DNA of 64,000 nt from Cupriavidus taiwanensis. GTDB taxonomy: Bacteria; Pseudomonadota; Gammaproteobacteria; Burkholderiales; Burkholderiaceae. The stretch lies in the NCBI RefSeq assembly GCF_900249755.1, contig NZ_LT976853.1, forward strand, positions 1,889,362 to 1,953,361, written 5' to 3'. Shown here in pieces: positions 33,029 to 44,452 of this stretch. A model generated the notes under the pieces. That model saw only the letters and a program-made list of their open reading frames with translations. It did no database searches and had not been told where the DNA came from. The translations under genes were made by a program, and so were the position numbers. The first letter of the stretch is position 1. Each line of letters opens with the position of its first letter.

Positions 33029-33898
33029 ATGATCCGGATCGGCATCTCAGGCTGGCGCTATGCCGGCTGGCGCGGCGTGTTCTATCCCGACGGGCTGGCG
33101 CAGCGGCGCGAGCTCGAATACGCGTCGCGCGCGGTCGAGACCATCGAGATCAACGGCTCGCACTACGCGCTGCAGACGCCGAAAAGCTATCGCGCCTGGC
33201 ACGCGGCCACACCGCCGGGCTTCGTCTTCAGCGTCAAGGGGCCGCGCTATCTGACCCACATGCTGCGCTTTCGCGACGACTCGTCACTGCCTGCGATGGC
33301 CAATTTCTTTGCGTCCGGCGTGCTGGCGCTGGAGGAAAAACTGGGGCCGGTGCTGTGGCAGTTTCCGCCCAACTTTGCCTTCGACCCGGAGCGCATGGAA
33401 CGTTTCCTGTCGCTGATCCCGCACGATACGCACAGTGCCCGCGAGCTGGCGCGGCAGCACAACCGCAAGGTCGGCGAGCCGTGGCTCGAGACCCGGCGCC
33501 GGCGCCCGATCCGGCATGCGGTGGAAATCCGCCACGCCAGCTTCTGCACGCCGGAGTTCCCTGCCCTGTTGCGCCGGCACCGGGTAGCGCTGGTGATCTC
33601 CGACGCCGTCGCCGACTGGCCTTATGCGGAGGATGTCACCAGCAACTTCCTGTACCTGCGCCTGCATGGTACGCAGACGCTGTATGGCGGCGCCTATTCC
33701 GATGCCGCGCTGGACCGCTGGGCCGCGCGGCTGGTCAGGTGGGCCAACGGACAGGAGCCGGCCGATGCGCAGCGGATCTCGCCGAAGCGGCCCCGCGCCG
33801 CCGCGCATCGGGACATCTACTGTTATTTCGATAACGACAAGAAGGTCAAGGCGCCCTTCGACGCGCAACGGCTGCGCGCGCGCATCGAGGAGAAATAG
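33029..33898 (+). CDS. DUF72 (YecE-like) protein
   Basis: A 289-residue DUF72 TIM-barrel-like protein. It begins MIRIGISGWRY and continues with FYPDGLAQRRELEYASRAVETIEINGSHY, the family hallmark, then FSVKGPRYLTHM and LGPVLWQFPP. It has no established biochemical activity. The ATG at 33029 is chosen since the family start immediately follows and AGGG lies upstream; the in-frame upstream extension looks non-native. It converges with mnhG. Confidence 0.85.
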   Translation: MIRIGISGWRYAGWRGVFYPDGLAQRRELEYASRAVETIEINGSHYALQTPKSYRAWHAATPPGFVFSVKGPRYLTHMLRFRDDSSLPAMANFFASGVLALEEKLGPVLWQFPPNFAFDPERMERFLSLIPHDTHSARELARQHNRKVGEPWLETRRRRPIRHAVEIRHASFCTPEFPALLRRHRVALVISDAVADWPYAEDVTSNFLYLRLHGTQTLYGGAYSDAALDRWAARLVRWANGQEPADAQRISPKRPRAAAHRDIYCYFDNDKKVKAPFDAQRLRARIEEK

Positions 33899-33929
33899 GC
33901 GGCCGGACCGCGCCAGCGCCGGCTTGCCC

Positions 33930-34274
33930 TTAATCCCGGATGCGCGGCATCCAGCCGCTGCCGCGCGTGCGCGGATCCACCGGCAACTGCCGCTGCAGCG
34001 CGGCCTTGGCCAGCATGTGGGCGCTGATCGGCGCGGTCAGGAACAGGAAGGCGGTCACCAGCAGTTCATGCAGGCTGGCGTCGCCGCGGAAGCTGAAGTA
34101 CGCCACCGACGCGAGCACCACGCCGCCCACGCCGAGCGTGGTCGACTTGGTCGGCCCATGCAGGCGCATAAAGAAATCCGGCAGCCGGAACAGGCCGATG
34201 GCCCCGACCAGCATGAACGCGCTGCCCACCAGCAGCAGCGCGCAGACGATGAATTCGGCAACAGGGTGCAGCAT
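33930..34274 (-). CDS. mnhG: Mrp antiporter subunit MnhG/PhaG
   Basis: A 114-residue membrane protein with three hydrophobic segments and the family motif GLFRLPDFFMRLHGPTKSTT, matching MnhG/MrpG/PhaG of the multisubunit cation/proton antiporter. It is the last gene of the mnhABCDEFG operon. The ATG at 34274 has AGGAG eight bases upstream, 11 bases after the mnhF stop. It is an accessory subunit needed for assembly of the complex in family members studied. Confidence 0.9.
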   Translation of the reverse strand: MLHPVAEFIVCALLLVGSAFMLVGAIGLFRLPDFFMRLHGPTKSTTLGVGGVVLASVAYFSFRGDASLHELLVTAFLFLTAPISAHMLAKAALQRQLPVDPRTRGSGWMPRIRD

Positions 34275-34285
34275 GGGCCGGGCTC

Positions 34286-34558
34286 CTAGTATTCGATGAT
34301 ATCGCCGCGCTGCAGGTACTTCGACAGCGCCACGGTGGCGACGAAGCCCATCACCGCGATCAGCAGCGCGGCCTCGAAGAACACCGCCGAGTCCAGGCTG
34401 ATGCCGATCACCACGATCAGCGCGATGGCGTTGATGTTGAGCGTGTCGAGCGCGACGATGCGGTCGGGCAGGCTGGGCCCGCGCAGCAGCCGGCCCAGCG
34501 TCAGCAGGAAGGCCAGGCCCAGGATTGCCAGGCAGACCGGAATCACGATGGCAAGCAT
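34286..34558 (-). CDS. mnhF: Mrp antiporter subunit MnhF/PhaF
   Basis: A 90-residue protein with three predicted membrane segments and the family stretch RGPSLPDRIVALDTLNINA, identifying MnhF/MrpF. Its start overlaps the end of mnhE by 16 bases, implying coupled translation. Confidence 0.9.
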   Translation of the reverse strand: MLAIVIPVCLAILGLAFLLTLGRLLRGPSLPDRIVALDTLNINAIALIVVIGISLDSAVFFEAALLIAVMGFVATVALSKYLQRGDIIEY

Positions 34559-35046
34559 TGGAAGATCTCCTTGAGCGGGGTTTCATAGCGCGACTTGATC
34601 AGCGCGACCAGCGCGGCCTCTTCCTCCAGGTCCAGCACATGGACCAGCAAGGCGCGGCGGTCGTCGCTCAGTTCGGCGCACAGCGTGCCCGGACTGAGCG
34701 AGACGATGCTGATCAGCGCGGTGGTCGCCAGTTCATGCTCGACATCGAGCGGGACCACGATAAACGCCGGGCGCAGCCGCGCGGTGCGCCCCAGCACCAT
34801 CACGGCCACCTGCAGGTTGGCGCGGACGATGTCGATCAGCACATGGAAGCTCAGGCGCAAGATCAGGTCCGGCCGCGACAGGCGGAAGGCGCCCAGCACC
34901 AGCCAGCGGTCGGCCAGCCGGCCGATGGCCCAGCCCAGCAACGCACCCAGCAGCCAGTGCCCGGGCGCGATGCTCTGGGCCAGCATCAGCCACATCAGCA
35001 TCAGGATCAGGCTCAGCCAGGGATGGGGCAGCAGACGACGCAACAT
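34543..35046 (-). CDS. mnhE: Mrp antiporter subunit MnhE/PhaE
   Basis: A 167-residue MnhE/MrpE subunit. Two to three N-terminal membrane segments are followed by a soluble C-terminal domain with the family block ISLSPGTLCAELSDDRRALLVHVLD. It lies three bases after mnhD. It is part of the antiporter complex in the inner membrane. Confidence 0.92.
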   Translation of the reverse strand: MLRRLLPHPWLSLILMLMWLMLAQSIAPGHWLLGALLGWAIGRLADRWLVLGAFRLSRPDLILRLSFHVLIDIVRANLQVAVMVLGRTARLRPAFIVVPLDVEHELATTALISIVSLSPGTLCAELSDDRRALLVHVLDLEEEAALVALIKSRYETPLKEIFQCLPS

Positions 35047-35049
35047 GGC

Positions 35050-36591
35050 CTACCCCCGCTCGCCGGGCAGCACCGCCCGCAGGTAGGCGGCGCGGTCCAG
35101 CAGTTGCGCGGCGGCATCCGCGACGTAGTCGCTGACCGGGCGCGCGCCGACGGTCAGCGCCAGGTTGCCCGCCAGCAGCAGCAGGCAGCAGGCCAGTTTG
35201 CGCGCATCCGGGCGCACCCGCAGGCGCGCCGCGCCGGGGTGGTCCTCATCCAGGTATTCGGCGCCTTCGGCCACGCGCTGCGCTTCATGCGGCAGGCGCC
35301 ACAGCAGCCGCGTGCCGGTGCGCGAGACGGCGATCAGCAGCAGCAGGCTGGAGCCCAGCACCGCGGGCCACAGCACCGGCATCCACGGCGCCGGCGTGGC
35401 GCGCAGGATCATAAGCTTGCCGAGGAAGCCCGACAGCGGCGGCAAGCCCACCGCCGCGATCACGCCGACCAGGTACAGCAGCCCCGCCAGCCGCGAGGCG
35501 ATCACCGGCGTACCGTCGGTGCGCGCGGCTTCGGGCTCGAGCGCATCGGCCAGCAGGAACAGCGCGGCGGTGCACAGCGTGGTGCTGAGCAGGTAGTACA
35601 GCGCCGCGGCCCAGCCGGCCTGGCTTTGCATCGACACGCACGCCGCCAGCAGCCCCACCGACGCCACCACCAGGTAGCTGGTCATGCTGCGCAGCGCGGT
35701 GGCGGCCAGCGCGCCCAGCGCGCCGACCGCCAGCGTGGCCAGCGCCAGCGCGAACACCCAGTCATGCAGGAACGGCCCCAGCAGCCCCTGCGCGCCGCCG
35801 AAGATCAGCGCGTCGCAACGCAGCATCGCGTAGATGCCGACCTTGGTCATGATGGCGAACAGCGCCGCCACCGGTCCCGCCGCGCTGGCGTAGGCGCGCG
35901 GCAGCCAGAAGTACAGCGGGAACAGCGCAGCCTTGAGCGCGAACACCAGCATCAGCATCGCGCCCGCGGCCACCGCCAGCGGCAGGTCCTGCGCCGGCAG
36001 CCCGGCCAGCCGCAGGCCCAGGTGCGCCATGTTGAGCGTGCCCGACAGCCCGTACAGCACGCCGATCGCGACCAGGAAGAACGACGACGCCACCAGGTTC
36101 AGGATCACGTAGTGCAGGCCGGCGCCGACGCGCGCGCGCCCCGCCCCGTGCACCAGCAGCGCATAGGAAGCGATCAGTAGGATCTCGAAGAAGACGAAGA
36201 GGTTGAACAGGTCGCCCGCCAGGAACGCCCCATTCAGCCCCATCAGCTGGAACTGGAACAGCGCGTGGAAGTGCCGCCCCTGCCGGGGCGTGCTGTCGCC
36301 CGCCGCGGCCAGCGCGGCCACCGCAAGCACCGCGGTCAGCGCCAGCATCATCGCGCCGGTGCGGTCCAGCTGCAGCACGATGCCGAACGGCGCGCTCCAG
36401 TTGCCCATGGCGTAGACCGTGATGTCGCCGCCGGCCGCATGGCGCAGTAGCAGCACGGCCACCGGCACCAGCAGCAGCGTCGCCACCGCGCCGGCCACGC
36501 GCTGTGCCTGCAGCCGATGGGCCGGCATCGCCGTCAGCAGCGCGCCGGCGAACATGGGAATCAGGATGGGCAGCAGCACGGCGTGGTTCAT
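35050..36591 (-). CDS. mnhD: Mrp antiporter subunit MnhD/PhaD
   Basis: A 513-residue polytopic subunit homologous to the proton-pumping subunits of complex I (proton_antipo_M domain, about residues 125-420), with about fourteen membrane segments. LFPLYFWLPRAYASAAGPVAALF is the typical conserved stretch. It carries part of the ion translocation path. Its start overlaps the mnhC stop by four bases (ATGA). Confidence 0.92.
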   Translation of the reverse strand: MNHAVLLPILIPMFAGALLTAMPAHRLQAQRVAGAVATLLLVPVAVLLLRHAAGGDITVYAMGNWSAPFGIVLQLDRTGAMMLALTAVLAVAALAAAGDSTPRQGRHFHALFQFQLMGLNGAFLAGDLFNLFVFFEILLIASYALLVHGAGRARVGAGLHYVILNLVASSFFLVAIGVLYGLSGTLNMAHLGLRLAGLPAQDLPLAVAAGAMLMLVFALKAALFPLYFWLPRAYASAAGPVAALFAIMTKVGIYAMLRCDALIFGGAQGLLGPFLHDWVFALALATLAVGALGALAATALRSMTSYLVVASVGLLAACVSMQSQAGWAAALYYLLSTTLCTAALFLLADALEPEAARTDGTPVIASRLAGLLYLVGVIAAVGLPPLSGFLGKLMILRATPAPWMPVLWPAVLGSSLLLLIAVSRTGTRLLWRLPHEAQRVAEGAEYLDEDHPGAARLRVRPDARKLACCLLLLAGNLALTVGARPVSDYVADAAAQLLDRAAYLRAVLPGERG

Positions 36592-36973
36592 GGGTGCGGC
36601 TCCCTGACGCCAGCGCTGCCGCCCTCGGCAGCATGGGTCTCGCGCACCTCGGGCTTGCCGGCGGCATCGACATGGTCGCTGCCGGTCAGTCCCAGCGAGC
36701 GCAGCGCCAGCACCACCGCGAAAGCGGTCATGCCGAAGGCAATGACGATGGCGGTCAGCACCAGCGCCTGCGGCAGCGGGTCGGCATAGCTGGCCCCGGG
36801 CGCAATCACCGGCGGCCGGCCGATCGACAGCCGCCCCATGCCGAGCAGGAACAGGCTGACCGCATACGACAGCAGGGTCAGCCCCAGCACCACCGTGAAC
36901 ACGCGCTCGCGCAGCAGCAGGTAGATGCCGGCGGCGGTCAGGATGCCGATGGCGATGGCGTAGAGCGCGGCCA

Positions 36974-36974
<1 letters not shown>
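36588..36974 (-). CDS. mnhC: Mrp antiporter subunit MnhC/PhaC
   Basis: A 128-residue subunit homologous to NuoK of complex I. Three membrane segments include LYLLLRERVFTVVLGLTLLS-type residues and DPLPQALVLTAIVIAFGMTAFAV with the conserved DPLPQALVLTAIVI block. The C-terminal 25 residues form a soluble acidic tail. Its start shares one base with the mnhAB stop (TGATG). Confidence 0.92.
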
Positions 36975-39789
<2,815 letters not shown>

Positions 39790-39790
<1 letters not shown>

Positions 39791-39903
39791 CAACCGTTGC
39801 CCGGGCTCGCGGCCGGCAGGTGCCAGCCGGCCTGGCGGCGCATGGCGGGCCGGGTTTCAGGGACGGAGGTGGGTCGGAGCTGGAGAGTCGGGGCGGTGGT
39901 CAT
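39790..39903 (-). CDS. Possible leader ORF coupled to mnhAB
   Basis: A 37-codon frame (MTTAPTLQLRPTSV...) with a modest AAGGA nine bases before its ATG. Its TGA overlaps the mnhAB ATG as TGATG. The peptide has no recognisable motif and is rich in Pro, Arg and Thr. The overlap is the reason to list it; the frame could be open by chance in this GC-rich sequence. Confidence 0.3.
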
Positions 39904-40123
39904 GGTCGGGAATCCTTCAGCGGACAATACCGGGCAACATCGCACGATAGCGGCCGCTACTGTCCGGATTCTGCCGGCATTGCGCCGGCTGTGCCAGTCA
40001 GTTGGCGCGATTTGCAAAAAAATCATCGCCACGCCCAGGAAACTGAATGCGCGGTGCGTGGAAGCCGATCGTCGAGGCGACTGGCTTCCACGCCGAGGAC
40101 CGAGCCCCGGCCCTGCGCTGTGC
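39904..40123. other. Region between PQQ dehydrogenase end and mnh operon
   Basis: This 220-base segment must carry the mnh promoter. A short A-rich run near 40015-40023 is the only low-GC patch. No further gene was recognised. Confidence 0.4.
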
Positions 40124-42316
40124 TCAGGGCTTGGGCCGCACCGCGTCCGCGGTGCCCTGGATAAAGGCCTTGATCTTCTCGACGTCCTGCGGCGTCAGCT
40201 TGCCGGTGAAGTCCGGCATGCCGCGCGCCATCGCCGGACCCTTGAACACCACCTTGTCCAGGTTCTCGATAAAGGCGGCGTCGATATAGCCCAGGTTGGG
40301 GATATTGCCGCCGCGGTCCACGCCGGGCACGCCGTGGCACAGCACGCAGTTGCTGACGTACAGCGCGGTGCCGTCCTTGACCAGCGCCGGGTCATACTTG
40401 ACGCCCTGCAGCAGCTTGCCCGCGCGGTACTCGGCAAACGCCGGCAGCGGCGCCTTGCCGCCGAGCGCGAAGGTGTAGACCGTGCCCGGGCCCTGCCGGT
40501 TGGTGGCGCGCTGCGCCTGCCCGTAGACGCCGCCCCAGCCCACCGCCACCGAGACATACTGCCTGCCGTCGAGCTCGAAGCTGACCGGCGCCGCCACCAC
40601 GCCGGTGCCGGTCGGCGATTCCCACAGCTTGTCGCCATTGCGCGCGTCATAGGCGACGAAGCGGCCGTCCGCGGTGCCCTGGAACACCAGGTTGCCGGCC
40701 GTGGTCAGCGTGCCGCCGTTCCACGGCGACACCAGCTCCTGCGTCCACGCGGCCTTCTGCTGCACCGGGTCCCAGGCAATCAGCCGGCCGAAGGGCTTGC
40801 TCTTCGGCGGCTCGGCGTTGAGGAACTTGGCCGTGTTCCAGCCGACGTTGCCATGCGGCGTGCCGGGCTTGCCTTCATTGAACTGCCAGGTCTTGTCGTC
40901 CATCAGGTTGATCGGCACGTTCTGCGCCGGCAGGTAGACCAGCCCGGTCTGCGGGTTGAACGACATCGGATGCCAGTTGTGCGCGCCGTACGGACCGGGG
41001 ACCGAGTCATAAGGCTTGTCGGTGGCGCGCGCCTCGGGCCGCTCGATGGGGCGGCCATCGGCGTCATAGCCGGTGGCCCAGTTCACGTCGACAAAGTTCT
41101 TTGCCGAGATGAACTTGCCGTTGGTGCGGTCGATGACGAAGAAGAAGCCGTTCTTGGGCGCGTGCAGGATGACCTTGCGCATCTGCCCGTCGAGCTTCAG
41201 GTCGGCCAGGATCATCGGCTGGGTCGAGGTGTAGTCCCAGTTGTCGCCCGGGGTCTCCTGGTAGTGCCAGACGTATTTGCCGGTGTCGGGATCGAGCGCG
41301 ACGATCGACGCCAGGTAGAGGTTGTCGCCGCCGGCCGGGCTGCGCTTGCTGCGCGACCACGGCGCGCCGTTGCCGGTGCCCACGTACATCAGGTTCAGCT
41401 CGGGGTCGAAGGCCAGCGTGTCCCAGGCCGTGCCGCCGCCGCCCGCCTCCCAGTACTTGCCGCTGGGGTCCCAGGTCTTGGCCGCCGCGGCCATCGACTC
41501 ATCCTCGAACGGCCTGGAGGGGTCGCCCGGCACCGTGAACCAGCGCCACTTCTGCTCGCCGGTGCCGGCGTCATAGGCGGTGATGTAGCCGCGCACGCCA
41601 TATTCGGCGCCGCCGTTGCCGATGATGACCTTGCCCTTGAACACGCGCGGCGCGCCGGTGATGGTGTACGAATACTTGCGGTCGACGATGGTGTCCTTCT
41701 CCCACAGCTTGCGGCCGCTGGCGGCATCCAGCGCGATCAGCCGGCCATCGTAGGCGGCGACGAACACCTTGCCCTGGTACAGCGCCACGCCGCGGTTGAC
41801 CACGTCGCAGCAGCCGCGATAGCCGAGCGAGCGGTCCACCTTGGGGTCGAAGCTCCAGAGCCGCTTGCCGGTGCGCGCATCGAGCGCATGCACCACGCTC
41901 CACGACGCGGTCACGTACATCACGCCGTCGACCACCAGCGGCGTGGCTTCGACGCCGCGGGTCGACTCCAGGTCATAGCTCCACACCAGCCCCAGGTTGC
42001 GCACATTGGCGGCATCGATCTGCCTGAGCCGGCTGAAGCGGGTTTCGGCATAGTCCAGGCCATGGCTGGGCCAGTCGCGGCTGGTGCTGGCATTGGCGCT
42101 GATAAAGGCGCCGTCGACGCGCGCCGCCGCATTGCGCGGCGCCGCGGCGCTGGCGGGCAGCAGCTGCGTTGCCAGCGCCAGCGCGGCGGCCAGCCAGGCG
42201 GCGGCGCGGGTCCGGGTACGGCGTCTGGTGACGGGGGATCGGGAGGCAGCAGTTGCAACGGCGGTCGCAACTTCGGCGGCAACGGGATCCGTTGCCGGCT
42301 TCAACGCATGGCTCAT
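40124..42316 (-). CDS. PQQ-dependent quinohemoprotein alcohol dehydrogenase, predicted Ca type
   Basis: A 730-residue periplasmic PQQ enzyme. A twin-Arg-like, Arg-rich N-terminus and hydrophobic segment (about residues 38-59) are followed by an eight-blade PQQ propeller. It has a vicinal disulfide Cys169-Cys170, metal ligands Glu238 and Asn316, and catalytic Asp361. A C-terminal cytochrome c domain has CVLCH at residues 657-661. It oxidises alcohols and passes electrons to its own heme. The motif after the catalytic Asp is DYT, not the DYD of lanthanide enzymes, so calcium is expected. The start is supported by AGGAGA. No partner cytochrome or pqq gene lies nearby. Confidence 0.9.
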   Translation of the reverse strand: MSHALKPATDPVAAEVATAVATAASRSPVTRRRTRTRAAAWLAAALALATQLLPASAAAPRNAAARVDGAFISANASTSRDWPSHGLDYAETRFSRLRQIDAANVRNLGLVWSYDLESTRGVEATPLVVDGVMYVTASWSVVHALDARTGKRLWSFDPKVDRSLGYRGCCDVVNRGVALYQGKVFVAAYDGRLIALDAASGRKLWEKDTIVDRKYSYTITGAPRVFKGKVIIGNGGAEYGVRGYITAYDAGTGEQKWRWFTVPGDPSRPFEDESMAAAAKTWDPSGKYWEAGGGGTAWDTLAFDPELNLMYVGTGNGAPWSRSKRSPAGGDNLYLASIVALDPDTGKYVWHYQETPGDNWDYTSTQPMILADLKLDGQMRKVILHAPKNGFFFVIDRTNGKFISAKNFVDVNWATGYDADGRPIERPEARATDKPYDSVPGPYGAHNWHPMSFNPQTGLVYLPAQNVPINLMDDKTWQFNEGKPGTPHGNVGWNTAKFLNAEPPKSKPFGRLIAWDPVQQKAAWTQELVSPWNGGTLTTAGNLVFQGTADGRFVAYDARNGDKLWESPTGTGVVAAPVSFELDGRQYVSVAVGWGGVYGQAQRATNRQGPGTVYTFALGGKAPLPAFAEYRAGKLLQGVKYDPALVKDGTALYVSNCVLCHGVPGVDRGGNIPNLGYIDAAFIENLDKVVFKGPAMARGMPDFTGKLTPQDVEKIKAFIQGTADAVRPKP

Positions 42317-42609
42317 ATCGTCTCCTGGAGGGCATTCTTGTTGGAATTCGGGACTGCAGGATTACGGAACTGCGCGATGCCGGGCGGTGGCCGGGGCCCA
42401 TCGATCATCGGCGAGCGCCCGCGTTATGGGTACAGGGATAACCCGGATCGCGTCGCGCGACGCGCACGGCCGGAGCGGCGGCCGGGCCCGCGACCAATAT
42501 CCAGCGGATATCGCCGGACAAGAAATGAATATTGGACGCTGCCCGCCGCCGTCGCTTAGCCTTGGCAGCCAAGACAGAGCCCCCGCATCCCATATCCGGA
42601 GACACCGAC
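42317..42609. promoter_or_regulatory. Divergent promoter region, PQQ dehydrogenase / crotonase
   Basis: The 293-base gap between two divergent genes contains AGGAGA for the dehydrogenase at the left edge and GGAGA for the crotonase at the right edge. I found no convincing sigma-70 or operator motif. Confidence 0.35.
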
Positions 42610-43407
42610 ATGAGCCAGTTCCTTCTCTACGAACAGCAGGACCACATCGTCACGCTGACCATGAACGAGCCGGAGCGGCGCAACCCGCTCACCGGCAACA
42701 CCGCGGTGGCGGAATTCCTGGCCGCAATCGAGCGCATCCACGGCGACCGCAGCGTGCGCGCGGTGGTGATCACCGGCGCCGGCACGGCGTTCTCGTCGGG
42801 CGGCAATATCAAGGACATGGAGCGCCAGGCTTCCGGCACGGTGCCGGGCATGGAGATCCGCCAGGACTACCGCTGCGGCATCCAGCGGCTGCCGCTGGCG
42901 CTGTTCAACCTGGAGGTGCCGGTGATCGCCGCGGTCAACGGCGCGGCCATGGGCGCGGGGCTGGACCTGGCCTGCATGTGCGACATCCGCATCGCGTCGG
43001 AGCGCGCGCAGTTCGCCGAGTCCTTCGTCAAGCTCGGCATCATCCCCGGCGATGGCGGCGCGTGGCTGCTGCCGCGCGTGATCGGGCTGTCGCGGGCGGC
43101 AGAGATGACCTTCACCGGCCAGCCGATCGACGCCCGACTGGCGCTCGAATGGAACCTGGTATCGCGCGTGGTCGCGCCCGAGGCGCTGCTGCCCACCGCC
43201 TATGAGCTGGCCGGCCGCATCGCCGCCAATCCGCCGCACGCGGTGCGGCTGGCCAAGCGCCTGATGCGCGAAGCCATGCATACCCGGCTGGATACGCTGC
43301 TGGAACTGTCGGCCGGCTTCCAGGCGCTGTCGCACCAGACCGCCGACCACCGCGAGGCGGTGCAGGCCTTCCTGGACAAGCGCACGCCGGTGTTTACAGG
43401 CAACTGA
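42610..43407 (+). CDS. Crotonase-family protein lacking both hydratase glutamates (PaaG-like)
   Basis: A 265-residue crotonase-fold protein. The oxyanion-hole segments are SSGGNIKDM (about 62-70) and NGAAMGAG (110-117). The two Glu of enoyl-CoA hydratases (rat 144 and 164) are replaced by Asp119 (GLDLACMCD) and Phe139 (FAESFVKLG). The pattern FVKLGIIPGDGGAWLLPR resembles the PaaG/dienoyl-CoA isomerase group. Its Asp would correspond to Asp148, shifted by one position. Isomerisation or ring-opening isomerase activity is more likely than hydration. GGAGA precedes the ATG. It converges with the IclR gene. Confidence 0.82.
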   Translation: MSQFLLYEQQDHIVTLTMNEPERRNPLTGNTAVAEFLAAIERIHGDRSVRAVVITGAGTAFSSGGNIKDMERQASGTVPGMEIRQDYRCGIQRLPLALFNLEVPVIAAVNGAAMGAGLDLACMCDIRIASERAQFAESFVKLGIIPGDGGAWLLPRVIGLSRAAEMTFTGQPIDARLALEWNLVSRVVAPEALLPTAYELAGRIAANPPHAVRLAKRLMREAMHTRLDTLLELSAGFQALSHQTADHREAVQAFLDKRTPVFTGN

Positions 43408-43422
43408 AAAGTCGCTGCGACC

Positions 43423-44238
43423 CTAGCCCGCGACGCCCAGCGCGCCTTCGACATTGCGCACCAGGCTGACCAGGCGCGGGCCGATGTCCGTTTCCAGCTG
43501 CTTGCTCTGCTGGCTGAACACCGGCACCGACGCGGCGAAGATCCAGGCCTCGCCGTCGCGGCGCGTGCGCAACGGCACGGCGACCGATTCCACCTCGCGG
43601 TGCAGGTCGCGATGGCCGCGGCAGAAGCCATGCTCCTGCAGGTCCCCGGCGGCATCGGCCAGGCGCGCCTGCAGCCAGTCGGCGCGCGGCGGATCGGTGG
43701 CGCGCAGCTGGGCGAGGTAAGCCTCACGCTCGGCCGGGTCCAGCCGCAGCAGGTAGGCGCGGCCAGAGCCGGTGCGGGACATCGACACGCGCGTGCCGAC
43801 CTCGGGCCGGAATACATGGCTGCCGGTGCCCTGCGCGATCTCGACGTAGGTCAGCGCCTGGCCGCTGCCGACGATCAGCTCGACCTGCCCGGCGATGTGG
43901 TCGGCCAGTTCCTGCATCGCCGGCCGCGCCAGCTGGCGGATCGTCATGCGCGCCAGTGCCGGGGCGGCCAGGTTGATCAGCCCGACGCCCGGCACATAGC
44001 GCGACAGCCGCTCCGAGTAATGCAGCAGGCCCAGTTCGCACAGCGTGTCGAGCAGCCGGAACAGCGTGGGCTTGGCCAGGCCGGTGCGCTCCATCAGCTC
44101 GCGGCTGCTCAGCTCCTGCACCGTCGGCGAGAAGCAGTTGAGGATGGAAACGCCGCGTGCCAGCGCGCTGACAAGGCGTGCCTCGCCGTCGGCATCGGCG
44201 GCAGGCGGGGGCACGGAGGCATGTGGAGCATTCGTCAT
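43423..44238 (-). CDS. IclR-family transcriptional regulator
   Basis: A 271-residue IclR regulator. The N-terminal helix-turn-helix at about residues 42-66 (LSSRELMERTGLAKPTLFRLLDTL) is followed by an effector-binding GAF-like domain (about 90-265). It is divergent from the thiolase operon; a 22-bp near-perfect palindrome lies 23 bases upstream of its start. Control of the acyl-CoA operon at 44453-48319 is therefore likely. The start at 44238 removes an implausible extension of 26 residues. Confidence 0.88.
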   Translation of the reverse strand: MTNAPHASVPPPAADADGEARLVSALARGVSILNCFSPTVQELSSRELMERTGLAKPTLFRLLDTLCELGLLHYSERLSRYVPGVGLINLAAPALARMTIRQLARPAMQELADHIAGQVELIVGSGQALTYVEIAQGTGSHVFRPEVGTRVSMSRTGSGRAYLLRLDPAEREAYLAQLRATDPPRADWLQARLADAAGDLQEHGFCRGHRDLHREVESVAVPLRTRRDGEAWIFAASVPVFSQQSKQLETDIGPRLVSLVRNVEGALGVAG

Positions 44239-44260
44239 CGGCGGGCCTGAATCTGGAGTT

Positions 44261-44282
44261 TTTTGATACGCGCGTCTCAAAA
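44261..44282. promoter_or_regulatory. 22-bp palindromic operator, IclR type
   Basis: The half-sites TTTTGATACGC and GCGTCTCAAAA are inverted copies differing at one position. The site lies in the divergent gap between the IclR gene and the thiolase operon. A second, partial copy with the same GTCTCAA core lies at about 44395-44408, nearer the thiolase start. Confidence 0.65.
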
Positions 44283-44452
44283 CCCGGATGTTGCCCTTCG
44301 CGTTTTGCAAAGTCAAACCATGGATTTTGCGTTTACATGATTATTTTCTGACGCCAGAATCCCAATTCATCGTATCGGACGAGCACTTTTCGGTACAGAC
44401 GTCTCAATATTCCAGCCACGACCCGCATCACTCAGTTCTCAGGAGACTCCGC

